From Cocos nucifera (Eukaryota > Streptophyta > Magnoliopsida > Arecales > Arecaceae): a stretch of DNA of 64,000 nucleotides. The translations under genes were made by a program, and so were the position numbers. Numbering within the stretch: position 1 is the first letter of the stretch; the number at the start of each line of letters is the position of its first letter. The stretch lies in assembly GCA_006176705.1 (NCBI GenBank), contig QRFJ01000297.1, positions 248,001-312,000 of the forward strand. The letters run 5' to 3'. This document shows positions 50,101 through 61,472 of this stretch, piece by piece. Under the pieces are notes generated by a model, which saw only the letters and a program-made list of their open reading frames with translations, ran no database searches and was not told where the DNA came from.

Positions 50101-52488
50101 GCTGCAGGTTATCAAGGAAGAACAAGATAAAAGGAGGAGGCGACTCGGGAACCTTGATCTCAAGGTTTGTTGAAAGGATGTTTGGGGTTATCAAACAAGA
50201 TAAAGGATGTTTTGATGACGAGAGGAAAGGCAAAGTTGAAGTGTGGCTTGCAACACCTTGACAGTGAGGGATTGCTTGGGAACTAGGCCAACCTTTGAAG
50301 ATAAGAAGCTAAGCCATTTGAATGCAATCAAATCGCAAATGCCATATCTCTTTAAAAGTTTCGTTTGCCCTGGATGGCTATAGATGTGTTCGCTGGTCCA
50401 TACTCTCTAGTTATAACCACACTCATCTAAAAATTATTTTTTACCTCACTTATACAGTTGAGGAGAGATACAAGAAGTGCATCTCCTAAAATTGGGAGTG
50501 CACTTAACAACATCAAATACCATTCGGTATTTAATTTATGCAGATCATTTTTTTTTGCGGTGAGTAGAGACGAGGTCGGTCAAACAACATTGCATATGCT
50601 CAATACTAATGTAATATTTATTTATTTATTTACATTGGCAAGTTAACAAGCAAGCTGAGTCTAACTCACATTTGGCTCATTTATTTTTATGCTCAAAAAC
50701 CCTGCTCTTGTTCAACTTGTTTACTAGTCGAGCAGGCCTATTTTAGCCGAATTTCCAGTTGAAAACAAGCTGCTCGCAAATAGCTTGTTCTTTTGACAAT
50801 CTTAATTTTAGTTGCCAACCTCAAATTGGATGCTCTTTCTTCATGTTTAGTGTAACTCTGATTACGACCAAAAGATTTGTCTAGATCTTCTTAACTTTGG
50901 TTTTACCTTTTTTTTTTAAAAAAAAAATCTCGTGGTGATCTTTGATGTTGTTAGGCACCATTATTTGGCTGGCACTTCAACCTGCTGATCCCAACATAAT
51001 CCATTTGATCAAGAAGGTTGAGCTGCTCTTCTTTTCATCTGTCTGATTAGGTGTTTTGGTAGGGTCCCTTAAGTTACCTACTCTAAATTTTATTTTTATT
51101 CTTTATTTTGTGGTTTTTTTTTTCTTTGGGGGTTTAGCTCCAAATGACTTTTATGAATAGGAAAGACCTGATCAAATCCTAGCTCCTCATGGTTGTGACC
51201 CACAAACTTAGCATTCTTTATGCTTGTTCAGTGTTTCTTTGCTGTTTCTTAACTTATTTCTACCTTTTTTCAGTCTCTGCTGTTTCTTAACCTATTTCTT
51301 CCTTTTTCTAGCCTCTTTGATTGATTTTGTTTTTAGGAACGTTGCAATTTGTGATGCTTCTTTTTTCTTTTCTTTTGTATTTTGTGGTGTATTGTAACAT
51401 TCCTTAACGCTTCACCACTAAATGATGTAATGTTCAAATTCTTGTGGTCTTCCTGTATTTAGTCAATATCTAAATCAGTTTCCTATTAACTGTCGTAATT
51501 GACAGGCCGCACCTTGGTGTCATGATAGCCCCCTTGTGTCTGACACTTGAATACCTTGGAAAATGCTTGATTCTTCTTTGACTTGAGATGTTGGTTTTGT
51601 GGCTCATGAAGTCATTCCATGCATTTGCCTTCTCTTGCTGGTCCCTAAGTCCTCATTCTTCCTCTCCAATCTGCAGTTGCCGCTCTACCAGTTTTTTTAG
51701 TATTGCACCTCTTGGTATTCTTCATTTGCTGCTTCAGGGAATTCTTGTAATTTAATTGCTCTAGATGGTTCTGGGTACTATTGTTGATTGCTTTTGTTAG
51801 ACTTATTTTATGTTCGCCTTAGGCATTTGCTTCCTGGTGTCATTTGGTCCAATCATCCTATTTCAGCCCAAGCTCTCTTATTCTATTACCATGGATGTAC
51901 GTTAGACATTGAGTTGGCTGTTACAAAGGGTCAGCTTTGGATGTGTTTTACTTTGATCAGTGAAGCATTTCAGTTCATAAATCCAATATACAATCAAACC
52001 TTTCATTTTTTTTGTTATTGTGTTGGATATAAGATTATTTTGGATTGACATAGATATTGAGATGCACTTTATTTTTCTGGTGCTGCAACTACTACCGGCT
52101 AACTGGAAGCAAGTTTGTGTTTTTATGTTGGATATAATGTTCTTCTGGAATGATGCAGCGGTATGCTCTTTTCTTCTATGGTTTCATTGGATGCTGAAAT
52201 TGTAGTCTATGCACACCCAGTGTTGGTGACATGACCTTGAACAATTGGGGTTGTGGAGGACTGGGTGGGAGGCTGAGGGCTGTATCATTTTTGTTTAAAC
52301 ATGTTTGAGTAGCTTCGTTGTCCATTTTCTAAAATGAATTTTAACTTCTCACGACCTTATGCTTTGGTTTACGATCCTCAAGATCCTGGTCTATTGATTG
52401 CTATGCATGTTGAGTTGTAGCAGTGTTCCTTGTATTTTTCTCACAATCTATTTCCAAATGTTTTATCTTGATTGTAGTTTGATTGCTG

Positions 52489-52519
<31 letters not shown>

Positions 52520-53148
52520 CATCTCACCAGTGCCAGAGACGAGGAGGAGGTGTCTCTGTGCATCAAAGAGCTGAATTGTCCGAACTTTTATCCAGCCATG
52601 ATATCGCTGTGGGTCATAGATTCCTTTGAGAGGAAAGACATGGAGAGGGATATCTTGGCTACACTCCTTGTCAACCTTTGCAAGTCTCGAGATAGTTTGC
52701 TCGATCAAGTACAACTCATCCAGGGGTACGAACGCTAGTTGTTAGAACCCAATAATGATACAAAAGCAATATTTGACTCGAAATGAAATCTTACAAGCTT
52801 TTCACCTTTTTTGCCAGGTTTGAATCTGTTCTCGCCTCACTGGAGGATGCTGTAAATGATGCTCCGAGAGCAGCAGAGTTTCTTGGCCGCATGTTTGCGA
52901 AAGTTATATTAGAAAATGTGGTTCCGCTCAGAGAGATAGGGAAACTACTTCGGCAAGGTGGGGAAGAGCCTGGGCGCTTATTAGAACTGGGGCTTGCATC
53001 TGAGATCCTTGGAAGCACTTTGGAGGTGATCAAAATGGAGAAAGGGGAATCTGTCTTGAATGAGATACGTGCCATCTCCAGTCTTCGGCTGGAGGATTTC
53101 AGACCACCGCATCCGATCAAGGCAAAGAAATTGGATGCATTTCTTTAG
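35194..53148 (+). CDS. eIF4G: Eukaryotic translation initiation factor 4G
   Basis: Scaffold of the cytosolic eIF4F cap-binding complex; it joins eIF4E, eIF4A, eIF3 and poly(A)-binding protein. Nine coding exons: 35194-35399, 35528-35676, 35846-35989, 36192-36259, 36373-36426, 36800-38125, 38252-41592, 52531-52725 and 52818-53148. All introns are GT-AG. They join in frame to 1,937 residues. The start MSFNQSREEKSE resembles rice eIF4G (MSYNQSRP). A Gly/Ser-rich N-terminus leads to a Gln/Pro-rich region with the conserved VKITHPETHEELRLDKR at about 393. The eIF4E-binding motif YSRDFLL (Y-x4-L-L) is at about 1097. MIF4G spans about 1285-1510 (LNKLTPQNFEKLF to MLKDAIDLRKNKW) and binds eIF4A. MA3 starts at about 1740 (SEDVLRGKSILAIREFYS) and includes MISLWVIDSFERKDMERDIL. 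No breaks are seen, so the gene appears functional. The short isoform eIFiso4G is excluded by length. Confidence 0.95.
43000..43150. repeat. GGTACC-type dispersed repeat, copy 1
   Basis: The stretch is rich in GGTAC/GTACC/GATACC words and contains AGGTGTACTGTGTATC and CCTACTGATATGAGTTGG. The latter phrases recur in the copy at 45809-45960. Confidence 0.55.
45375..45545. repeat. GGTACC-type dispersed repeat, copy 2
   Basis: Dense GGTACC/GTATGGTA words (AAGGTACCGGGCCCTGTATG, GGTATGGTATGCCTTGTACT, GGTGGTACGGCAAACC). Several overlapping minus-strand open frames here reflect repeat structure and not genes. Confidence 0.55.
45809..45960. repeat. GGTACC-type dispersed repeat, copy 3
   Basis: It starts GTTTCAGTACCGGTTTTGGT and contains AGGTGTACTGAGTATTGG and CCTACCAGTATGAGTTGG, clearly related to copy 1. 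Confidence 0.55.
47256..47388. repeat. Short tandem duplication, unit 74 bp
   Basis: TATGACATTTTGATTATGGC followed by CTATCAAGCTCCCAAAACTT recurs 74 bases later with two or three changes. A third partial copy (CCCATCAAGCTCCCA) is at about 47407. Confidence 0.8.
49695..50805. mobile_element. Possible hAT-like element in eIF4G intron 7
   Basis: The left part (49695-49860) has GGGGATGCAAACAAAACTGAA and clustered CTCGAGC/GAGCTTGAGC words. The right part (50645-50810) has matching GAGC/AGCTTG words and ends AGCTTGTTCTTTTGACAATC, which complements the left end loosely. The middle (49861-50640) is unrelated and may be an insertion. No coding capacity is recognised. Confidence 0.35.
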
Positions 53149-56100
53149 AGTCGTGGATTCTTTGTTTTCGGTGAGCTTATCATGTATAGGTCTCTTAGGG
53201 CTCTTCCTCTGGGAATGCTTCTCCTGTAAAAGGTTTTTTTTTTTTTTTTTAATTGTTTTATATATATTTTAAAATTGTCCAATGCCTTCACAGTATTCTT
53301 ATCCTCAATATTGGAAACAAAGCATCAATCGAGCGGTTATTGGCAAGCATTGGATAGAGCTGCCAGTCAACCTTGCCTTTTTGTCTAAACGGGAAGGCCC
53401 TTCAGATTAAAGGACTACGGAGTACCAGCCACGGCAAACTGATGTCGCATGTCGTGTTGGGAAACCATTTGGTTGGATCTAATGACTTGGAGTTTGAAAA
53501 GAAAAAATCAGCAAAAATTAGAAAAGAGTTGGGATATGGAAAAATTAGAAAAATAATGAAATTTAAAAAATGTAAGCATTCTAAAATATTTATAAATTTA
53601 TTTATATAAAAATCATCATAGAAGATGCCAAAATAACAAATAATAGTAAAAAAATCATCTCTAGTAGTGATATATGATGTTGTTAATTTGTAACACAATT
53701 TTTAAATCAGTCAGATAATTTTTGAATAAATTATAAAATTTGTATATAATTCAAGAATATTTAAATAAGTTAAGAATAATATGATAGAGTAAATTACAAA
53801 AATTTTTCACGGCCTTTCGTGTATTTCACTCACGTAAATTAATAGTGTCTGTCAAATTGTTTAAGGTGAAAGTACTCCTAAAGTTTCAATCTTTTTTTTT
53901 CCTCGTGCTTCTTTTTCAAACCCCAAAACAATGCCAACCTCAGAAGCCCATCATTTTCTTCCTCATTGAGCTTAAATCCAATTCCGGCCACCCCATTGAC
54001 CTCTGCCACCTGCTCCTGCCTTCTCCCTCTTCCATGACTACCCACCGATGCACTCCATTTCCTTCAATCCCAATGAATGCCCAAAAAAAATCCTCTCATC
54101 CACCATTTTGGCAAACCGTCTCCGTAGCCGAGCCTAGATGTCATTGTTGGCGGTGGACTACCAAGACGGTGGGCAGCGATAGGGCCATCAGCATGGCCGG
54201 AGAAGAGGAGGTTCTCGTAGCAGCGGGAGGAGAGGTAGCAGAGTATGGAGGTCACCAGGGAGTTGGAGATGGAGGGGAGCTTGATGACGATATCATCAGC
54301 AAAAGGGAAGACGTAGACTTGCCTCCGAATGTTGCCGACGATAAAATATATGCCGAGACCATCGAGATCCTTGTTTTTTTTTTTGATGAAAAGAGGAGGT
54401 ATGACCATCCAGATTCCTAGTAAGAAAGAAGAAACTCGTAAGAATGAGTCGAAGTAGTCATTGCACTTTGAGCTAAAGCAGATCTACCCCTAGCTTGTAA
54501 CGAAAGGTTATATGTCTAGATTACAGAGAGAGAAGCATCCATGCAACAAATCAAGATGTCCTCTGATCACCTTGGCTTTATTCTTGATTCCTCGTAGCTT
54601 CTAAGAAAGGTGTAGATTATTTGAGCTGATTCAAAAGCACTATAGTTGGAAGTTTCAATTTTCCTGTGTACATTGAGACCGAAATCTCTAAAGCTGAGAT
54701 GCATTAAGCTAGAACTTTGAGGTGCAAACTTGTCTTGAAGCGAAATTGTCTTCCATTTCCTTTCTTCCAAAATGAGTATCATGACCATATAGTCCCATGC
54801 AGATTATATGATATACTTGGCTAGATTTTTCCTCCACTCTATTCATAACCTTTTCAAAGATCCTGGCACTTGTTGGATGTTGAGGGAGGAGGTTAGTTGC
54901 TGTCATATTTCATTGAAGTAAGAATACGAGAAGAGAATGTAATTACAGGTTTCTTCTTTAGTACTATAAAAGAGACAATTCAAAGGCATTTTTTTTTTGG
55001 AGATTATTTACAATCAAAATTCTATTATGATATGCAAATCAATTAAATACGTTTAGGGCCATCAGGATCCTTGTAGGGAAGGATAGCGATAGTGGAGGTG
55101 ATGGCTAGACTCCAACTGCAATGACTTGGCACCACTTCGACCACTAGGTCTTGTGTTTAGCCATGGCGACCTTGAGGTCCGATTGTTGTGCACCGACAAC
55201 TCAAGCGGCAATTATGTCATCAGAGAGGGAATCGTTTTCAGAATGGAAGGAAGAGGGTGGGATTGTGGGACAGACCATATGGAGAGAAGGGACTCAGTGG
55301 TGGAGATGGTCTTGGATGGAAATTTGACAAGGATCTCGAGGTGGTGGATTCAGGAGGGAGGGTGGCGGTTCATTAGCTGCAACATTGGGGGAGAAGAGGA
55401 AGCAGGAAAGGAGGAGCAGGAGAAAGAGATTGGTTATTAGATTATTTAAGATTATTTTAGTTACTTTATAAGTTTATTCTAACATGCCATTTCGATGCTA
55501 TCGAAGATTAACGATTTGACTAACAACATGAGTTAAAGCGTAGAATAAAAATAAACTTCAAGAATTTAAGTATAGATTTTTTAAATCATTGGGTGTAAAT
55601 GTAATTTACACGTGATATTAGCAGATTCATTGTTATTTGAGAATCATTCCGTCAGACAAAATTTTTCAATAATCCAGAGAAGGCCCTCGATCAATTCAAA
55701 TTGAACTAGGATTATGTCAATTGGATTCACCCAAGAAATCGGTGTTGTGCATATCAGTAGATTCCGAGGAACGGCCATGGAGGCTTGGATTTGCCTCGTC
55801 ACTATGGCATGATAGGCCATTGTTTTTTTGGTCCATCCAGCATCTACGTTACAATGCAGTTAAATGGTCAATGAATCAATGATGCAGCTATTTACTGAAG
55901 GCAGTGCTAGCCTGCTTGATATGAGCCCCATGTTGATGGCATGCGACAGTTTACTGGAGTTTACATTCTTGTCCGTATTCCATTATTTATATTTGGATAT
56001 AACCAACCTGGGTAGAATAAATACCTAGAAATTATTGGTATCAAGCGAAAATTTCGGATCTTGAGCCCAGATTTTAGCAGGATGTCGGGATGTCGCCTAT

Positions 56101-56900
56101 GAGCAAGAAAATCGGTTTAGAGAAGGAGAAAAAAAAAAAAAAAAAAGAGATCCAAAAATAACTGGATTTGTTTTGGATTTTTTGCATCCTTCGAAATTTC
56201 GGAACACTTGGATGAATTAACAAACAGCGTTTACCAAAAGAAAAAAAGAAATTTTCATCAAAAAAACAGAATAAAAGAAATGAAGAAAACAGGAACCATG
56301 CTTTTTTTTTTTTTTTTTGCGGGGATTCTCGTAAGAAATAAAAGTAATAGTGTGCATTTTGAACAAATGGTACAAATAAATATTTAATATTTTTTGAGCA
56401 GCGCGAGTTGATCATGTGGTAAAAAAAAAGATATAATTGAAGCAAAATAAATTCATTCAGTATGCAAAAAAACAAGAAAATAAAAACATTGTATAAAGTA
56501 AAATAATAAAAATAAAATAGTGATCGTAACGGAGCATCAAACTATAAATGTTATAGATCTGGAACTAGTGGATACTAATATAGAGATTGCGTGTCGATGC
56601 CGTATATTTATAGATGATGGCCATCAAACAATATATATATTGTGTATGATGCGGTCCTCGCTGGTGTACGGCCATCCATCTTGGGATGGATGTCATCTAT
56701 GGATTCACCGTATCCTACGATGCTGTGCTTAGGTTGGCAATCATTCATATATATATATATATATATAACTTGGCAGGGAGGAGAGGGTATGGGTTGCTTG
56801 AGATGTGGAACCAGGAGAAAAGAAACCAGAAAAGACAACAGAATTTTGATTCCCCCCCCCCCCCCCCCCCTCAATAGATTGCATTCATGTAGCCTGTCCT
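53149..56900. other. Intergenic region between eIF4G and the MAP65 gene
   Basis: The eIF4G 3' UTR occupies the first few hundred bases. From 53850 to 55440 the base composition rises in GC in patches, and there are open frames on both strands (191 codons at 53845-54420 plus; 104 codons at 55126-55440 plus) with no recognisable domain. They may be decayed or captured gene pieces. From 56080 to 56500 the DNA is A-rich on the plus strand, with long homopolymer runs. An (AT)n tract lies at about 56747-56768 and a C19 run at 56852-56870. No gene is supported. Confidence 0.5.
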
Positions 56901-56904
56901 ATCT

Positions 56905-57190
56905 AAGCGGAAGCGGTTAAGCCGTTAACTGTCTAGTTTTCACGGGTGGGACCATTTTAACTTCTAGCCGGTTGCTGTCAGAGGCTCCAAGGCTCGAAGC
57001 AATCCAATCCGCCCGTGTCTTCCGTTGCTTTTGCCGCGCAAGACCCTCTCTCTTTGGTTGTCATCCTCAAAACCATCAGTTTGTTTTCTTTTCTCTAAAA
57101 ATTGCACCTTTCTTTTCTCAGCCATGAAGCCATAGGAAGCAGATGCCTTCTGGTTGTTTTCCTGGATTCTCTGCTGGCGGACAAGATATA
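56905..57190 (+). promoter_or_regulatory. Probable promoter and first leader exon of the MAP65 gene
   Basis: A shift to mixed composition with CT-rich tracts (57040-57120) precedes the gene. Two AACGG cores in reverse (CCGTT at 56922-56926 and 57022-57026) are candidates for the mitosis-specific activator site, but only the core matches. An untranslated first exon ending near 57199 (GCATCCG|GTTAGT) could join at TTTTGCAG|CGAGC (57953), leaving a short leader before the ATG at 57974. Confidence 0.4.
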
Positions 57191-57973
57191 TGCATCCGGT
57201 TAGTTCGCTTTGAGATCTTTGTTTTATTTATTTTGTTGTTCCCATCGATTCGTTTTTACTCTTGTTCTCCATTCTCCATTCCATGCAGAGTGCTCATTAC
57301 TTCTGCTACGTTCTTCCTCAATTCAATTGATTTTTTGACCATCTCTATGGCCAATTTGGTTCCTCGGATTCTCAATTTTCCGAGGTATTTCTTTATGATA
57401 GATCAATCCTCTTTGAATTCTTAGGAATTCAGGAGTTTAAATCAATTGATTATGCGAATGGTAGGTAATTCAGAGAAACAGAAGTTTGGTGGCAATGCTG
57501 CTTGTTTCATGAAACAATTGATAACTTTGTCAGTATTAAAATGTGATTTATAACAGAGAACCGAGAGGGTAATCAATCAGTTCAACTCTCCATGTCAGTA
57601 GAACAGGATTTTCTTTTTCATTTTTTTTCACCTTGCATGCCCATTTTTGCTTGAGAATTATTTTAATGGGAGTATTTGCCTCCAATCCTAAGTGGTAATG
57701 ATTTGGCTCCGAGGAGAACCATATGCATCCCTGCTGCAATTACATCTTGTCCTTCAAAATCTCATGAAAGAAATCGATGTTCTGATGCTTTTCATGCACT
57801 TGACTCATCTGTAGATTGCCAATTTCATTTTGTTTATTCTGATAATTTTGAATGATGGGATAAAGGGATAAGAAAATCCTGCTTTTATTGAATGATATGA
57901 AAATATTCTCTCCGAGTAACTCTTGAACTGTCTTCTTGCTGATGCTTTTGCAGCGAGCTAGTAGGTGCAACAC

Positions 57974-60900
57974 ATGGCTAAACTCCCAAATAGACAATCT
58001 TTACAAATGGAGAGCACTCGCGGATCTCTGTTACATGAACTAAAGGTAAGCTTAGGCGCCGATGAATTATATGCAAGATATGTTTACCATCATTGCTGAT
58101 GTTTGTCATTTTGTTCCTCCTACCGAAGGCAGTGTTAGTATGATCATAGTTTCGAAAAATATCTAAATAGTGCATTCCAGAATCTCTCACATGGATAGAG
58201 GCTCTTCTCATTCTTTTTCTCCCTTCTTTCTCAGAAAAAGAGAAGAAAAACCTCGAGCACAGCATATGTTTGATTCACTGAATCATGTTTTCTTCGATAT
58301 GTCAGATTCAATTCGAAGCATGCTAAATCCATCTTAGATGCATAATTTATACAACCAATCACTTCTTTGTTTGGAAGTCGGTAAAGGTCATTTCGCCTGT
58401 TGATATGATTCATTGCAGATAATTTGGGATGAAGTCGGAGAATCTGAAGCTGAAAGGGACAAAATGCTACTTGAGATGGAACAGGAGTGTTTGGAGGTTT
58501 ATAGAAGAAAAGTTGACCAGGCAAATGGGTCTCGAGCTCAGCTGCGGCAGGCTATTGCCGATGCTGAAGCAGAGATTGCCGCCATATGTTCTGCAATGGG
58601 TGAGCCACCGGTGCATATTAGGCAGGTCTGTCTACTCTTTGAGTTTCTGATAGAAAAAGAGCAAAGAGAGGACCAATTTTTTATCTGATGACTTGGTGTT
58701 TTGTGCAGAAAGGCCAACTTTCCGCATTTTCTATCTATTTGCATGACCGAAACTCTTAGACCCTCATCATTTCTTCTATACACACACATGCATATGGATA
58801 CATAAATATATACATGCATGCAATATAAATATAGCAGGAAGTGAAACTTTTTTAAACATTGGTGAACGGGGCTATTCTATTCACAAAGAGTGTAATAAAA
58901 TGACTCATGGGATCTTTCTTTTATGTTCTTATTTGGGGTTTGCATTGTCAGTGGAATCAAAATGCTGGGAGCTTAAAGGAAGAGCTCAAGGCCATTATTC
59001 CAGAGTTAGAGGAGATGAAAAAGAGGAAGAATGATAGAAAGGATCAAATTCTTGAAGTTGTAGAGCAGATAAGGGAGATATTAATTGAGATTAGGCCACC
59101 AGGGTATGATCTATCCACGTTGTCTGTGGATGAATGTGTCCTATCTGTGAGAAGGCTTGAAGAATTGCATGGGCAGTTACAGTTACTTCAAGTGGAGAAG
59201 GTTAGAGCTTGTTTCTTAGAAATAATTCTATTGATATAGTGATCAGCTCCGCGGAACCTTACTTTTGTTCATTATTTTCTTGAAGCTTACTTTGCTTAAT
59301 TTTATACTGCTATAGGCTGACCGCCTGAGAAAGGTCGAGGAGCACCTGAGTACTTTGAATTCCCTATGTTTGGTGCTTACTATAGATTTCAACCAAATGG
59401 TTGGTGAGGTAGACCCTAATCTGAATGAAACTGGAGGAATAAAAAACACTAGTGATGATACAATTGAAAGGTTGACCTCTGCAATTCGGAGATTGCGAGG
59501 GATTAAGAGGCAAAGAATGGAAAAGGCAAGTGATTTTATATTAAAATTTGCCATTTTATTGAACAAAATCCATTCTGTTATTTAAAAATCTAACCTGCGA
59601 CAGCTTCAAGATCTTGCGAGTACTATGTTGGAGTTGTGGAACCTGATGGACACACCAACCGAAGAGCAACAAAGTTTTCAGAATGTAACATGTAATATAG
59701 CTGCTTCAGAACATGAAATAGTAGAGCCTGATGCTCTTTCTTTGGACTTCATCAAACATGTGAGTTAATAATATGAAGTACAGAGATGACCGTCTTTTAT
59801 ATGCTCACTGGCAATATGATTAGCTTGACCGTAAGAATGAAAGCAGGAATGAATCTAAAAATTAATGTAGGTTGAAGCAGAAGTTTTGAGGCTTGAAGAG
59901 CTGAAAGTTAGCAAGATGAAGGAACTTTTTCTTAGGAAAAAAAGCGAGCTAGAAGAGATTCGTAGGCGGGCGCATTTAGTAGCAGAAGGGGATGGTGAAA
60001 CAGAATTTGAATATGAAGCTGTTGAGAACGGTATTAGTCCGATATTTTCCTTTTAAATTTGTTCTTAAAATCACCAGATTCTGCTTCCTTGAACTTTTGC
60101 CCATCTTTTTCTATTGCAGGTGATGCTGACCCCTCTTTAGTCCTCGGACAGATTGAATTTCTAATTTCAGCAGCTAAAGAGCAGGCATTCAGCAGGAAAG
60201 ATATTCTCGAAAGGGCCGAAAAATGGCTGGCAGCTTGTGAAGAAGAGTCTTGGCTGGAGGAGTACAATAAGGTTGAATGCCAACCTTTTTTTTTTTTTTT
60301 TTTGCGGAAATTTATCCACTACATTTTTTTCAGTACCTGTATTTGTTTATCTATGGTTTGCTCAGGATGAGAGCCGTTATAGTGCTGGAAGAGGTACCCA
60401 CCTTGCATTGAAGCGCGCTGAAAAAGCCCGCACTCTTGTCAGCAAAATTCCAGGTTTGAAGTTAAGCTTTTTAACCATAACAGTTCCGGGGAAATTTCGA
60501 TTTCTCAAGCACCAAAAGTTAAGGCTATTTGCTGTTTTCTATTTGGAGCAGCAATGGTAGAGGCATTGTCAGCCAAAACAACAGCTTGGGAGAAAGAGAA
60601 TGGCAATGAGTTTAAATATGATGGTGTAAGCATTCTTCATGGTTGCGTATTTGAATCTTGGTAAAGTTCGACAGATGATTCCAAACTAATTACTTATTGT
60701 CTTCCTCTCCCCTACTACTTATAGGTCAGACTTCTGTCCATGCTGGAAGATTACACCACCATGAGGCAGGAGAAAGAGCAAGAGCGAAAAAGACAGAGGG
60801 TATTCCCTTATCATTACAAGCATCAAACTCGAATAGAATCCTCACTGCCTGGCTCACATTTGTAACATAATTTTGATGCAGGATCAGAGGAGACTTCAGG

Positions 60901-61472
60901 GTCAGCTTACTGCAGCGCAAGAAGCAGTTTTTGGCTCCAAGCCAAGCCCTTTGAAAAATGTAAAAAAGGTAACCAGGACTTTCTCTTCAGGTCCAAGTAG
61001 AGGACCATCCACACCAGGAGCTACATCGCAATCCGATTCGCCGCATTCGGCAAAGTCCTCGCATGCCCACAGGATGTCTGATGATGGGAGTGGCTTATCT
61101 GCTGGTTGGAATCTGCTTTCCTTTAGCATACGTGTTTTATAAATGTTGCAGCTCAGAATTATCAAGTTTACCGTTTTATTTGACAGTGTCACCTGAATGC
61201 TTGTAGTCAGGAGAGATGTGGATGCCACTACTTTGCCTCGTAAGCCCTTTGCTCCTTTAGTTTCAGACGGCAACATGCCATCCACACCCGCCAAGGGCAA
61301 TTCTAACAATGCTGAAGAGGAGATCGGTACCCACAAGAGCTGTACGAAGATGGTAGCTACTTCTCCAGCCTCCTTGACTTCTCAAGCTGTGGTCATAGAC
61401 ATGCCCAGGGAGATGGAGTACTCCTTCGAAGAGAGAAGAGCTGGCTTCATCGTCGAAACCTCCTCCTCTTAA
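57974..61472 (+). CDS. MAP65: MAP65/Ase1/PRC1-family microtubule-bundling protein
   Basis: Cross-links antiparallel microtubules in spindle midzone, phragmoplast or cortical arrays. Twelve coding exons: 57974-58045, 58419-58625, 58952-59200, 59316-59525, 59604-59759, 59871-60030, 60120-60271, 60366-60453, 60552-60625, 60725-60799, 60882-61104 and 61207-61472. They join in frame to 643 residues, usual for plant MAP65. The start MAKLPNRQSLQMESTRGSLL is followed by IIWDEVGESEAERDKMLLEM, then long coiled-coil segments (about 25-300). The conserved microtubule-binding region is at about 365-480, with RKDILERAEKWLAACEEESW, RYSAGRGTHLALKRAEKAR and FKYDGVRLLSMLEDY. A variable Ser/Pro-rich tail ends with MEYSFEERRAGF. 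Intron 4 uses a GC donor; the others are GT-AG. The last two exon joins are less certain because the tail is poorly conserved. The subfamily member was not assigned. Confidence 0.92.

Larger units (their letters stand above)
41593..52530 (+). other. Coding intron 7 of eIF4G, about 10.9 kb
   Basis: The donor CTATAG|GTGACA splits codon 1763 (AG|T, Ser). The acceptor ATCTCACCAG|TGCCAGAGAC follows a long T/C tract. The intron interrupts MA3 between REFYS and ARDEEEVSL. It is far longer than the other coding introns of the gene (92-373 bases). It contains dispersed GGTACC-type repeats, a CT microsatellite (44095-44123), a C15 run (45203-45217), a short tandem duplication and a possible hAT-like element. 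I found no convincing gene or transposase inside; open frames such as the Pro/Ser-rich minus-strand one at 48941-49303 lack recognisable domains. Confidence 0.85.

Noticed and set aside
56074..56475. 133-codon Phe-rich minus-strand frame
   Set aside because: It is produced by A-rich homopolymer runs on the plus strand, with no conserved sequence.
57143..57424. 93-codon open frame starting MPSGCFPGFSAGG as the start of the MAP65 gene
   Set aside because: It does not join in frame to the conserved N-terminus. MAKLPNRQ at 57974, followed by the conserved WDEVGESEAERDKML block, is the better start, so this stretch is more likely leader exon and intron.
61105..61142. Read-through of MAP65 exon 11 to the stop at 61142 as the true C-terminus
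   Set aside because: Splicing GCTG|GTTGG to TTGTAG|TCAGG keeps the frame and adds a tail with MEYSFEERRAGF, which resembles the C-terminus of plant MAP65 proteins. An alternative short form remains possible.
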